DNA of 23,363 nt. Origin: an uncultured Hungatella sp. (GTDB lineage Bacteria; Bacillota; Clostridia; Lachnospirales; Lachnospiraceae). Where the stretch lies: positions 1 to 23,363 of the forward strand of contig CAJUFP010000081.1 in assembly GCA_910585645.1 (NCBI GenBank). The letters are read 5' to 3'. A program made the translations under genes and the position numbers. The notes beneath the pieces are model-generated. The model was not told the origin of the DNA, searched no databases, and saw nothing but the letters and a program-made list of their open reading frames with translations. Below, one piece after another: positions 1 through 6,510 of this stretch (its first letter is position 1; the number at the start of each line of letters is the position of its first letter).

Positions 1-50
1 ACGTCCGGTTCTGTGAGGGGCATACCCCGTAAGGGGTATGTCTACTCGAC
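1..50 (+). mobile_element. 3' end of a group II intron (domain V 3' strand, domain VI, splice site)
   Basis: The first 12 bases match the 3' strand of a bacterial group II intron domain V (ACGTCCGGTTCT). They are followed by a perfect 8-bp hairpin, CATACCCC (21-28) with GGGGTATG (33-40), in the position of domain VI. The sequence then ends TCTACTCGAC, a common 3' end for these introns, with A44 placed 7 nt from the predicted splice point at 50/51, where the bulged branch-point A is expected. The 5' half of domain V, the ribozyme core and any reverse transcriptase lie outside the window. Orientation is the same as the downstream genes, so the intron would be spliced from a transcript that runs toward ridA. 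Class assignment is not possible from this fragment. Confidence 0.75.
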
Positions 51-90
51 CAAAGCCCTTAAAAAATGGGGAGCGGCAGATCGGAAAGTC

Positions 91-119
91 TTGACAAAGG
101 TATCTATCAATCGTATAAG
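91..119 (+). promoter_or_regulatory. Candidate sigma-A promoter just upstream of ridA
   Basis: TTGACA (91-96), a 17-bp spacer and TATAAG (114-119) make a near-consensus promoter. A start about 7 nt downstream (near 126) would fall inside the AGAGGTGA ribosome binding site (121-128), leaving only about 8 nt before the ATG at 134. Transcripts from here would have almost no leader, so the match may be less active than it looks or may serve a near-leaderless mRNA. Confidence 0.5.
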
Positions 120-133
120 AAGAGGTGAAGATT

Positions 134-511
134 ATGGAGAATGTTACAACCAAGTATTCTGTAAGGGACGGCGGGCATTACACGCCGGGAGTAAAGTATC
201 ACGGTGTTTTGTATATTTCAGGGCAGCTTTCCATTGACCCGGACACGGGAAAGCCGGCAGAGGGAGGCGTGAAGGCGGAGGCGGCCCAGGCCCTGAAAAA
301 CCTGGATACGGTGCTGACCGCGGCAGGGGTTACGAGAAAACAGGTCCTCCAGTGCAGGGTCTATATTCCCGATGTTGCCTTCTGGGGCGAATTAAACGAG
401 GCCTACAAAGAGTATTTCGGGGAACATAAACCGGCGCGGGTAGTGGTGCCCACCAACCGGCTTTATGGCGGATGCCAGGTGGAGATAGAAGCCGTGGCAG
501 AATGTGAGTAG
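134..511 (+). CDS. ridA: RidA family enamine/imine deaminase
   Basis: A 125-aa protein with the normal length and fold signature of the RidA (YjgF/YER057c) family, which hydrolyses reactive enamines/imines such as 2-aminoacrylate released by PLP enzymes. Visible family marks are YISGQLS near residue 30, the substrate-carboxylate arginine in PARVVV (about R102) and the terminal VEIEAVA strand with a conserved Glu (about E119). The start is ATG 134, 5 nt after AGAGGTGA; an in-frame GTG at 125 lies inside that binding site and is unlikely. It precedes a DSD1-type PLP enzyme by 28 nt. If that enzyme is a dehydratase it would release 2-aminoacrylate-like products, so the pairing makes metabolic sense. 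The family call is firm; the actual substrate is not known. Confidence 0.92.
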   Translation: MENVTTKYSVRDGGHYTPGVKYHGVLYISGQLSIDPDTGKPAEGGVKAEAAQALKNLDTVLTAAGVTRKQVLQCRVYIPDVAFWGELNEAYKEYFGEHKPARVVVPTNRLYGGCQVEIEAVAECE

Positions 512-539
512 GGAAAGGGATCATAAAAGGAGGATTCAT

Positions 540-1649
540 ATGCATTACACAGAATTAGACACCCCGGCGCTGCTGATCAGCAGGCCGATCATGGAGCATA
601 ACCTGAAAAGGATGCAGGAATATGCCGACAAAAATAAGGTTGCCCTGCGCCCCCACACCAAGACCCACAAGACCCCGGCCCTGGCGGTTTTGCAGGAACA
701 GTACGGCTGCAAAGGCGTCACGGTGGCAAAGGTGGGGGAGGCCAAGATGATGGCCCAGGCCGGGATAAAAGACATCTTTATTGCCAATGAGATCGTAGGT
801 ACACATAAGTACCGCCGCATCCAGGAACTTGCCAGGACCGTTGACATTTCCTTTGGCATTGACTCCATAGCTCAGGCCGCCATGGTGGAGGAGGCCTTTG
901 CAGGCTGTGAGAAACCGGCTCAGGCAGTCATAGAGATTGAGGTGGGGGAGCGCCGGTCAGGCGTTGTGGAGGAAGAGGAGTGTGAAAAGCTCCTGAATTT
1001 TCTGAAACAATGCAGGCACATCCATTTAAAAGGCGTGTTCTCCCATGACGGGGACAGTTACGGCGCGCCGGATGTGGAGACGTGCCTGAAAAAGTCGGTT
1101 ATTGCCCAGGAGCGGACGCTGAAATTTGCCGCCATGGCAAGGGAGGCGGGATTTGATATTACCGTGGTCAGCATCGGATCCACTCCGTCCCTTGCCAACA
1201 ATTCTCCCATCCTTCCCGGGATCACGGAGATCCGCCCGGGAACCTACATTTTCATGGACCAGTCCCAGGCCAACGCGGTGGGGGATCAGACCTGCTGCGC
1301 CGCCACGGTCCTTGCCACGGTCATGAGCAAGCCTACGGATGAGCGGGTGATCCTGGATGTGGGGGCAAAGGGCCTGACCATGCAGAGCAGGCAGGAAGGG
1401 ATCTGCAGGGTGGAGGGGCTGGGGACGATTCTCGAATATCCCCGGACTCACATTGACCTGATGTACGATGAGCACGCCATTATCTATGACAAGGAATTTC
1501 ACGACGCGGTGAAGGTTGGGGATGTGGTCAGGATCATCCCGGTCCATATCTGCCCGGTTGTGAATCTCTACGACAGGATGTACCTGATAAATGAGGACGG
1601 ATCTGTTGACCGTGAACTGGCCGTTGCCTGCCGGGGGAAATTGCAGTAG
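540..1649 (+). CDS. DSD1 family fold-type III PLP enzyme (D-threonine aldolase / D-serine dehydratase-like)
   Basis: 369 aa. Begins at ATG 540 behind AAAAGGAGG (525-533). The N-terminal TIM-barrel (alanine racemase N-domain type) opens with LDTPALLI and carries RPHTKTHK (residues 37-44), the PLP-lysine motif of D-threonine aldolase and eukaryotic-type D-serine dehydratase; K41 is the likely Schiff-base lysine. The C-terminal domain holds VHICPVVNLYD, where H336 and C338 match the His-x-Cys metal site of this family. Known members cleave D-threonine or beta-hydroxy D-amino acids, or dehydrate D-serine or D-threo-3-hydroxyaspartate; the sequence alone does not decide which. It sits between ridA and a nitrilase-family gene, probably in one operon. 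No truncation or missing key residue was seen. Confidence 0.88.
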   Translation: MHYTELDTPALLISRPIMEHNLKRMQEYADKNKVALRPHTKTHKTPALAVLQEQYGCKGVTVAKVGEAKMMAQAGIKDIFIANEIVGTHKYRRIQELARTVDISFGIDSIAQAAMVEEAFAGCEKPAQAVIEIEVGERRSGVVEEEECEKLLNFLKQCRHIHLKGVFSHDGDSYGAPDVETCLKKSVIAQERTLKFAAMAREAGFDITVVSIGSTPSLANNSPILPGITEIRPGTYIFMDQSQANAVGDQTCCAATVLATVMSKPTDERVILDVGAKGLTMQSRQEGICRVEGLGTILEYPRTHIDLMYDEHAIIYDKEFHDAVKVGDVVRIIPVHICPVVNLYDRMYLINEDGSVDRELAVACRGKLQ

Positions 1650-1669
1650 AGAGAGGAGGGAGAGAATCT

Positions 1670-2503
1670 GTGAACATGAAGATCGCACAGCTGCAGACAA
1701 AGGTGCTGCCGGACAAAAGGGAAAATATCCGGCAGCTGGATGAGAAGATGGACGCCATAAAAGGGGAGAGGCCGGATATGGTGACGGTTGGGGAGATGTT
1801 TACCTGCCCTTACGACACGGCCAATTTTCCGGTGTACGCAGAGGAGCAGGGCGGTGAGAGCTGGCAGGCCCTCAGCAGCCTGGCAAGGAAATACAGGGTT
1901 TATTTATCCGCCGGTTCCGTGGCGGAGAGGGACGGCCAGGGCCATGTGTACAACACGGCCTATGTCTTTGACCGTCAGGGGAACCAGATAGCCAGACACC
2001 GGAAAATGCATCTCTTTGACATCAGCGTGGAGGGAGGCCAGAGTTTTCGGGAGTCGGACACTCTGACACCCGGAGATGAGTACACGGTTTTTGACACGGA
2101 GTTTGGGAAAATGGGTATCTGCGTGTGCTTTGACTGCCGGTTTCCGGAGCTTAGCCGCCTCATGGTCATACACGGGGCAAAGGTGATCCTGGTGCCCGCG
2201 GCGTTTAACATGACCACCGGGCCGGCCCACTGGGAGATCATGTTCCGGCAGCGGGCTGTGGATAACCAGTGTTTTATGGTTGGCACGTCCGTGGCCAGGG
2301 ATGAAAAGGCAGGTTACCGCGCCTGGGGCCACTCCATGGCAGTGTCCCCCTGGGGGGATGTGATAGGGGAGCTGGATGAGAAGCCCGGGTGCCTTATAAT
2401 TGAGCTGGATCTGGGGTATGTGGATAAAATAAGAAGGGAGCTGCCCCTTCTGAACGCCAGGAGAACGGACGTATATTCCCTTGAATTTAAAGGGGAAAAA
2501 TAG
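1670..2503 (+). CDS. Carbon-nitrogen hydrolase (nitrilase superfamily, omega-amidase/Nit2-like)
   Basis: 277 aa with the full Glu-Lys-Cys triad of the nitrilase superfamily: E42 in VGEMFTCPYD, K112 in HRKMHLFDI and C153 in GICVCFDCRFPE. Members hydrolyse amides or carbamoyl groups; the omega-amidase/Nit2 branch deamidates 2-oxo-acid amides. The GTG at 1670 is 9 nt from GAGGAGGG (1652-1660) and is preferred over the ATG at 1676, which would be 15 nt away. It is cytoplasmic, with no signal peptide. It follows the DSD1-type gene by 20 nt, so they are probably cotranscribed. A neighbouring deaminase and amidohydrolase suggest stepwise nitrogen removal from one substrate. The exact substrate cannot be read from sequence. 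Confidence 0.88.
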   Translation: MNMKIAQLQTKVLPDKRENIRQLDEKMDAIKGERPDMVTVGEMFTCPYDTANFPVYAEEQGGESWQALSSLARKYRVYLSAGSVAERDGQGHVYNTAYVFDRQGNQIARHRKMHLFDISVEGGQSFRESDTLTPGDEYTVFDTEFGKMGICVCFDCRFPELSRLMVIHGAKVILVPAAFNMTTGPAHWEIMFRQRAVDNQCFMVGTSVARDEKAGYRAWGHSMAVSPWGDVIGELDEKPGCLIIELDLGYVDKIRRELPLLNARRTDVYSLEFKGEK

Positions 2504-2509
2504 TATAAT
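2481..2509 (+). promoter_or_regulatory. Candidate promoter for the flavoprotein gene, overlapping the end of the nitrilase gene
   Basis: TTGAAT (2481-2486), a 17-bp spacer and a perfect TATAAT (2504-2509) sit across the nitrilase stop codon (2501-2503). A start near 2516 would give a leader of about 115 nt before the ATG at 2633. The flavoprotein could therefore be expressed separately from the three upstream genes. Confidence 0.55.
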
Positions 2510-2632
2510 ACCAGAGGAAAATCTTGGGAGGGTTTTTCGGAAAAATGCCGGTGTTTTGTCTAGGCAGGCCGTATTAGTTTTTTGCGGGACGGAGCATCAG
2601 GCAATCATAACCTAAAAGGAGGAGTTAGCATT

Positions 2633-4399
2633 ATGAAGAAGAGAATGTTGGCGCTTTGCGTCACAGCGGCGGTAGGCATGACCGCCTGCTCATCAGGAGG
2701 GGAGGCTGCACCGACCACGGAGGCAGTACAGGAGTCCCAGACCACAGCGGCCGAGACCACCACCGCCCAGGCAGAGACAGAACCGGCCACAGAGGAGGCC
2801 GCTTCCGGAACCTTTGAGGGTACGGGCAATGGATTTGGCGGGGAGCTGCAGGTTAAGGTTACCGTGGCTGACGGCAAGATGGAGGATATTGAGGTGGTGT
2901 CCCACCACGAAAGCTCCGTGGTGTTCAACCGGGCTCTTCCCATTATCACGGAGCGGATCCTGGAAGCTCAGAGTCCGGAGGTGGACAGCGTGACAGGAGC
3001 CACCTTTACTTCCTACGCAGTGAAGGCGGCTGTGGCGGAGGCCATGAAGGAGCAGGGGACAGAGTTTGGAGAGATCACATTTGCCACCCAGGGACCGGCG
3101 GTTGAACAGGTTCAGGGGGAGGATGTACATACCCAGCTGGTGATCGTAGGCGGAGGCCCGGCAGGCCTTGGCGCAGCCATCACGGCAAAGGAGAACGGAC
3201 TTCAGGACGTGCTGGTTGTGGAGAAGCTGGACATCTTAAGCGGCAACGGCAAGTTTGATTTGAATTTTTATGATGTGTTTAACTCCGAGGCCCAGAAGGC
3301 CAACGGGGTGGAGGATTCCATCGAGAAGTTTATGGAGGATATGAAGGATGCGGGCAACACGCCGGAGCGGCTTAAGGTGTGGGCGGAAGGCGAGTCTGTG
3401 ATCGATGCCTGGCTGAGGAGCTTTGGTGTGGAGCTTAACCACAACTACGGCGGAAGAAACCACATGAAGGATAAGGATAACTACGCCGGCGAGGCTATCC
3501 AGGACGGCATGGAAGCCCAGGCCGAAAAGCTTGGGGTGGAGATCCGCACAGGCACAAAGGGTACGGACCTGATCTTTGACGGCGACAAAGTTGTGGGCGT
3601 GACGATAGAGTCCAAGGCGGAGAAGTACAACATCATGGCTGACGCGGTTATCATCGCCACCGGCGGATTTTCCTACAATAAGGATCTGCTGGCCAAGTAC
3701 GCGCCTGGCTATGAGGTGTTGAACACGTCCAATCAGATGGGCGCTACCGGCGATTTTGTCCCTGTATTTGAGAAGTATGGATTTAAGCTGGAGCATATGG
3801 ATACCATCCGGGTGATCCCCACGATCCTGATCCCCTCCAGAGACCTGACCAACAGCGGCGCAGGCAGCGTGTATGTCAACGGAGACGGCCAGCGGTTTGT
3901 CAATGAGCGTCTGGGCGGCCTGGACATGGGCAGAGCTATCCTTGACCAGGATGTGACCTGGATGGTGGTGGACACCAAGAAGATTGAGGACAATGCCAAC
4001 GTGAGGAAACAGGTGAAAGGCGGCAAGTTTATGGAGGCTGCTACCTGGGAGGAGTTAGCGGACCTTATGGGCGTAAACAAGGAGAATTTTGTGAAGACCA
4101 TTGAGGCCTACAACAAGAACGCCGAGGACGGTGTGAAAGATGAGTTCGGCCACACGCCGGAGCGGGCTCTTCTGCCGGAAGGGCCGTACTACGCCTCCAA
4201 GATCGAGTCCGCGGTCCACATGACCAAAGGCGGCGTGTCTGCCAATGAGCACGCCCAGATCCTGCGGGAGGACGGCAGCGTGGTGGACGGACTCTATGGG
4301 GCAGGGGAAGTGACCTGGCAGAGCGGCGGGTATTCCCAGTCCGTGGTGTTTGGACGGATCTCCGGGCAGGAGGCAGCGGCTTATATTCAGGGGAATTAA
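2633..4399 (+). CDS. Secreted lipoprotein flavin reductase: FMN-binding plus fumarate/urocanate-reductase-type FAD domain
   Basis: 588 aa, starting at ATG 2633 after AAAAGGAGGAG. The N-terminus is a lipoprotein signal (MKKRMLALCV..., lipobox GMTAC, C19), followed by a Thr/Glu/Ala-rich linker to about residue 57. An FMN-binding domain follows, with DSVTGAT (118-124), the ApbE flavinylation motif; T124 would carry covalent FMN. The FAD/NAD-fold domain starts at VIVGGGPAGLG (about 170-180) and ends with the typical GLYGAGEVTWQSGGYSQS and FGRISGQEAA segments of the flavocytochrome c/fumarate reductase family. Such enzymes reduce unsaturated organic acids (fumarate, urocanate, acrylates) outside the membrane in anaerobic respiration. 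No heme motif is seen, so electrons probably arrive via flavins. Context suggests the acceptor comes from the amino-acid degradation genes upstream; this is inference. Confidence 0.9.
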   Translation: MKKRMLALCVTAAVGMTACSSGGEAAPTTEAVQESQTTAAETTTAQAETEPATEEAASGTFEGTGNGFGGELQVKVTVADGKMEDIEVVSHHESSVVFNRALPIITERILEAQSPEVDSVTGATFTSYAVKAAVAEAMKEQGTEFGEITFATQGPAVEQVQGEDVHTQLVIVGGGPAGLGAAITAKENGLQDVLVVEKLDILSGNGKFDLNFYDVFNSEAQKANGVEDSIEKFMEDMKDAGNTPERLKVWAEGESVIDAWLRSFGVELNHNYGGRNHMKDKDNYAGEAIQDGMEAQAEKLGVEIRTGTKGTDLIFDGDKVVGVTIESKAEKYNIMADAVIIATGGFSYNKDLLAKYAPGYEVLNTSNQMGATGDFVPVFEKYGFKLEHMDTIRVIPTILIPSRDLTNSGAGSVYVNGDGQRFVNERLGGLDMGRAILDQDVTWMVVDTKKIEDNANVRKQVKGGKFMEAATWEELADLMGVNKENFVKTIEAYNKNAEDGVKDEFGHTPERALLPEGPYYASKIESAVHMTKGGVSANEHAQILREDGSVVDGLYGAGEVTWQSGGYSQSVVFGRISGQEAAAYIQGN

Positions 4400-4406
4400 G
4401 AGAAGT

Positions 4407-4451
4407 AAAAAAGCGGCAGGCTGGATCTTTGATCTGGTCTGCCGCTTTTTT
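4407..4451. terminator. Bidirectional Rho-independent terminator
   Basis: GCGGCAG (4413-4419) pairs with CTGCCGC (4439-4445), flanked by A6 on the left and T6 on the right. It can end the flavoprotein transcript on + and the XRE gene transcript on -, which converge here. Confidence 0.85.
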
Positions 4452-4455
4452 GCGT

Positions 4456-4821
4456 TCACTGCTTTTCTAAAACATGAAATGCTTTTTTATACCCGTCCAG
4501 AGAATCAATAAATACTTTCACCGCGTCAAGCTCGGATTCCGACATTTTTTCAATTTCAGCGATCAGCCGTTTTTTGGTAGGAGATAATTCAGGAATATTT
4601 GTCTGTGTGGTGTAGCGTTCCCCCTGTCCGGTCAGGATCCAATGGGAGGAATATCCATATACCTGTTCTATCAACAGTGCCAGTGCTTCGGACAGATTAT
4701 TGCGCTTTCCATTTAGCATATTTGACACATAACTTTCCGTGACTTTGATGGTTCTGGCCAGATCTTTTTGTTTGATGTGCTGTTCGTCAAGTATAAGCTG
4801 AAGACGGTCTTTTAATTCCAT
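4456..4821 (-). CDS. XRE-family HTH transcriptional regulator
   Basis: 121 aa. The start is ATG at 4821 on the minus strand, behind GGAGGTGA; an in-frame upstream start at 4848 would include the binding site. The Cro/CI-type helix-turn-helix spans about residues 5-60, with QKDLARTIKVTESYVSNMLNGKR as helices 2-3. A linker (about 65-80) is followed by a C-terminal amphipathic helix, KMSESELDAVKVFIDSL (92-108), probably for dimerisation. It is transcribed away from a 55-aa gene across a 115-bp region holding two promoters and repeated operator-like sites, so autorepression and control of the divergent gene are likely. The regulated process is unknown. A related sequence to its C-terminal helix occurs in the 55-aa protein. 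Confidence 0.88.
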   Translation of the reverse strand: MELKDRLQLILDEQHIKQKDLARTIKVTESYVSNMLNGKRNNLSEALALLIEQVYGYSSHWILTGQGERYTTQTNIPELSPTKKRLIAEIEKMSESELDAVKVFIDSLDGYKKAFHVLEKQ

Positions 4822-4838
4822 AGTATCACCTCCAGATA

Positions 4839-4867
4839 AGTATAACAAATAAACTTTTCTCAGTCAA
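4839..4867 (-). promoter_or_regulatory. Promoter of the XRE gene
   Basis: Read on the minus strand: TTGACT (4867-4862), a 17-bp spacer and TATACT (4844-4839), ending about 17 nt before the start codon at 4821. A GATAAG half-site (4835-4840) overlaps the edge of the -10, consistent with autorepression. Confidence 0.75.
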
Positions 4868-4878
4868 GAAAAATAGAG

Positions 4879-4907
4879 TTGACTACTTATCTTAGAAATG
4901 ATATGCT
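4879..4907 (+). promoter_or_regulatory. Promoter of the 55-aa gene
   Basis: TTGACT (4879-4884), a 17-bp spacer and TATGCT (4902-4907), 29 nt before the ATG at 4937. Its -35 region and start region are covered by CTTATCTTAG copies, so it is probably repressed by the divergent XRE protein. Confidence 0.7.
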
Positions 4908-4920
4908 TATCTTAGATAAG
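4886..4920. promoter_or_regulatory. Putative XRE operator: repeated CTTATCTTAG with palindrome
   Basis: CTTATCTTAG occurs at 4886-4895 and again at 4906-4915, 20 bp apart (two helical turns). The second copy is part of CTTATCTTAGATAAG (4906-4920), a near-perfect palindrome overlapping the -10 of the rightward promoter. A further half-site GATAAG lies at 4835-4840 by the leftward -10. The placement on both promoters is what a divergent autorepressor would need. Binding by the neighbouring XRE protein is inferred. Confidence 0.7.
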
Positions 4921-4936
4921 AAAGGAGGAAGGAAGC

Positions 4937-5104
4937 ATGTGTGGAGAGAAACAAAAACAGATCATTGACAGTGTGTTAAAGATGACTGATAGTGAGGCGG
5001 ATCTTCTGGCAGTGTTCCTTGCCGGATTAAGGGCGGGAAGACAGACCAGGGAGAGGGAGACAGCAGAAGCTATGCAGTGTACGTCTGAGGGAAAGACGGC
5101 GTGA
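4937..5104 (+). CDS. 55-aa protein divergent from the XRE regulator (possible regulatory partner)
   Basis: Short gene with a strong ribosome binding site (AAAGGAGG, 4921-4928) and its own promoter. Not a family I recognise. The centre, KMTDSEADLLAVFLAGL (residues 15-31), aligns without gaps to KMSESELDAVKVFIDSL (92-108) of the adjacent repressor: 8 of 17 residues are identical (K, M, S, E, D, V, F, L) and most others are conservative. The tail is Arg/Glu-rich (RAGRQTRERETAEA). It has no membrane segment or signal. It could form a heterodimer with the repressor through this helix, or be an unrelated small helical protein using a common Firmicutes helix motif. The GT61 gene follows 73 bp later and may be cotranscribed. 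Confidence 0.7.
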   Translation: MCGEKQKQIIDSVLKMTDSEADLLAVFLAGLRAGRQTRERETAEAMQCTSEGKTA

Positions 5105-5177
5105 CCTTGCTCTATTTCGAGAAGAGAAGAAAAATTCTTATACTGCCAGAAAAATCCATGTAGGAGAGCGCGATACC

Positions 5178-6500
5178 ATGACAAATTACGACTATCTGTA
5201 TAAAAAAGAATACTACGGCGAAAGTCTCTATAAAAACTATGAAGTAAAAAAGGAATTAGGCTATCAGGTGATCAAAAACGGAGTAATCCTGCCCTACAGA
5301 CAGACGGACCAGGGGCCGGGCGGAGGTGTTTTAGACGGCAAAGGCAGGTTTATTGGCAGCACCTCTCTCCATGACCACTGCGGCTGCGGGTATGAGTTTT
5401 CCAAGGTGGAAAGGCATGTAGAGTCAACGGTGATCTATCTTGGAATGTTCCATGATATCTGGGGCCACTGTCTCACGGATAATATCCGGCGGCTGTGGTT
5501 TTTAAACTCATCCGCGTACATAGAAAAGTTTGGCAGATGCAAACTGGTATTTGTCCCAATGGAGCAGTTTACTTTTGGGGAGAGCAACCGAAAGCTGCTG
5601 GAGATTTTGGGAATTTGCCCGGATGATTTGCTGCCAATTACCAAAATCACACAGTATGGAACCATCATACTTCCGGACGAATGTTTTTTTACACCTGACG
5701 GGGATCTGCGCTATTTTACTGCCCAGTACCGGGAGATGATTGACCGAATCAGGGATTATGCCATGGAACACAGAAAGCCGACTCCCTATAAAAAGGTTTA
5801 TTTTTCTTACAGAAATTATACGCATTTTAAGCAGTTTGGCGAGGAACGGCTGGAGCGGTATTTTGGCTCAAAAGGGTATCAGGTGCTGTATCCGGAGAAG
5901 ATGACTTTTGAGGAGCAGCTGAATGTTCTGATAAACTGCGACAGCTTTGCCTCCACCATTGGTTCCTGTTCCCATAACATTCTCTTTTTAAGGGATCATA
6001 CAAAGGTGATATTGATTCCCCGGGCCAATTATCTGACGGGGTATCAGCTGACCGTGGATCAGGTTCATGAGCTGGATATCACCTATATTGATTCCTCTTT
6101 GTCGCTGTTTGCAGCCAGGTTTCCGTGGGAAGGGCCCTTTTACTTTTTTGTCAGCAGCAGGCTGATGGATTATTTTAAGGATGACAGAAAAAGAGACCGC
6201 AGGTATTGGATTGAGAACTTTAAGGGGTTTAAGTGGTATGCCATTCATGGTCTTAATTATGGAAGAGGGGCCAGCGGGAAGGTCTATGAATATTACAGTG
6301 AGACGGCAGCCGCGTGTCTGGAACAGTTTAGCCAAGCAAACAGGTGGACCAGGGCGAAACGGGTGGCGATGAAAGGGTTTATCTTTGGGGGGCGTATGGC
6401 TGGGAAACTGAAGTTTCTAAAGTTTTTAAAGTTTCCAAAGTTTCCAAAACCTACGGAGGCAGGAAGACGCAAAGGCGCGCAGGCAGTGGTGAACCGATGA
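5178..6500 (+). CDS. Glycosyltransferase family 61 (DUF563-type) protein
   Basis: 440 aa from ATG 5178, with AGGAG (5163-5167) upstream. Content is typical of GT61/DUF563 enzymes, which add sugars to polysaccharide or glycoprotein: an early GMFHDIWGHCLTDNIRRLWF segment (about residues 95-114), then KVYFSYRNYTHFKQFGEERLERYFGSKGYQVLYPEKMTFEEQ, and an SFASTIGSCSHNILFLRD segment that fits the nucleotide-sugar site region. No signal peptide or membrane span was seen. The last 50 residues are basic and include four 9-bp repeats coding KFLKFLKFPKFPK. The stop is 10 nt before the next start, so it is coexpressed with the membrane protein that follows. The acceptor is unknown. Confidence 0.78.
   Translation: MTNYDYLYKKEYYGESLYKNYEVKKELGYQVIKNGVILPYRQTDQGPGGGVLDGKGRFIGSTSLHDHCGCGYEFSKVERHVESTVIYLGMFHDIWGHCLTDNIRRLWFLNSSAYIEKFGRCKLVFVPMEQFTFGESNRKLLEILGICPDDLLPITKITQYGTIILPDECFFTPDGDLRYFTAQYREMIDRIRDYAMEHRKPTPYKKVYFSYRNYTHFKQFGEERLERYFGSKGYQVLYPEKMTFEEQLNVLINCDSFASTIGSCSHNILFLRDHTKVILIPRANYLTGYQLTVDQVHELDITYIDSSLSLFAARFPWEGPFYFFVSSRLMDYFKDDRKRDRRYWIENFKGFKWYAIHGLNYGRGASGKVYEYYSETAAACLEQFSQANRWTRAKRVAMKGFIFGGRMAGKLKFLKFLKFPKFPKPTEAGRRKGAQAVVNR
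6411..6446 (+). repeat. Four tandem 9-bp repeats in the GT61 C-terminus
   Basis: AAGTTTCTA, AAGTTTTTA, AAGTTTCCA, AAGTTTCCA run head to tail (6411-6419, 6420-6428, 6429-6437, 6438-6446). They encode K-F-(L/P) triplets. Copy number changes keep the frame, so only tail length would vary. Confidence 0.85.
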
Positions 6501-6510
6501 GGAGTTGTGG

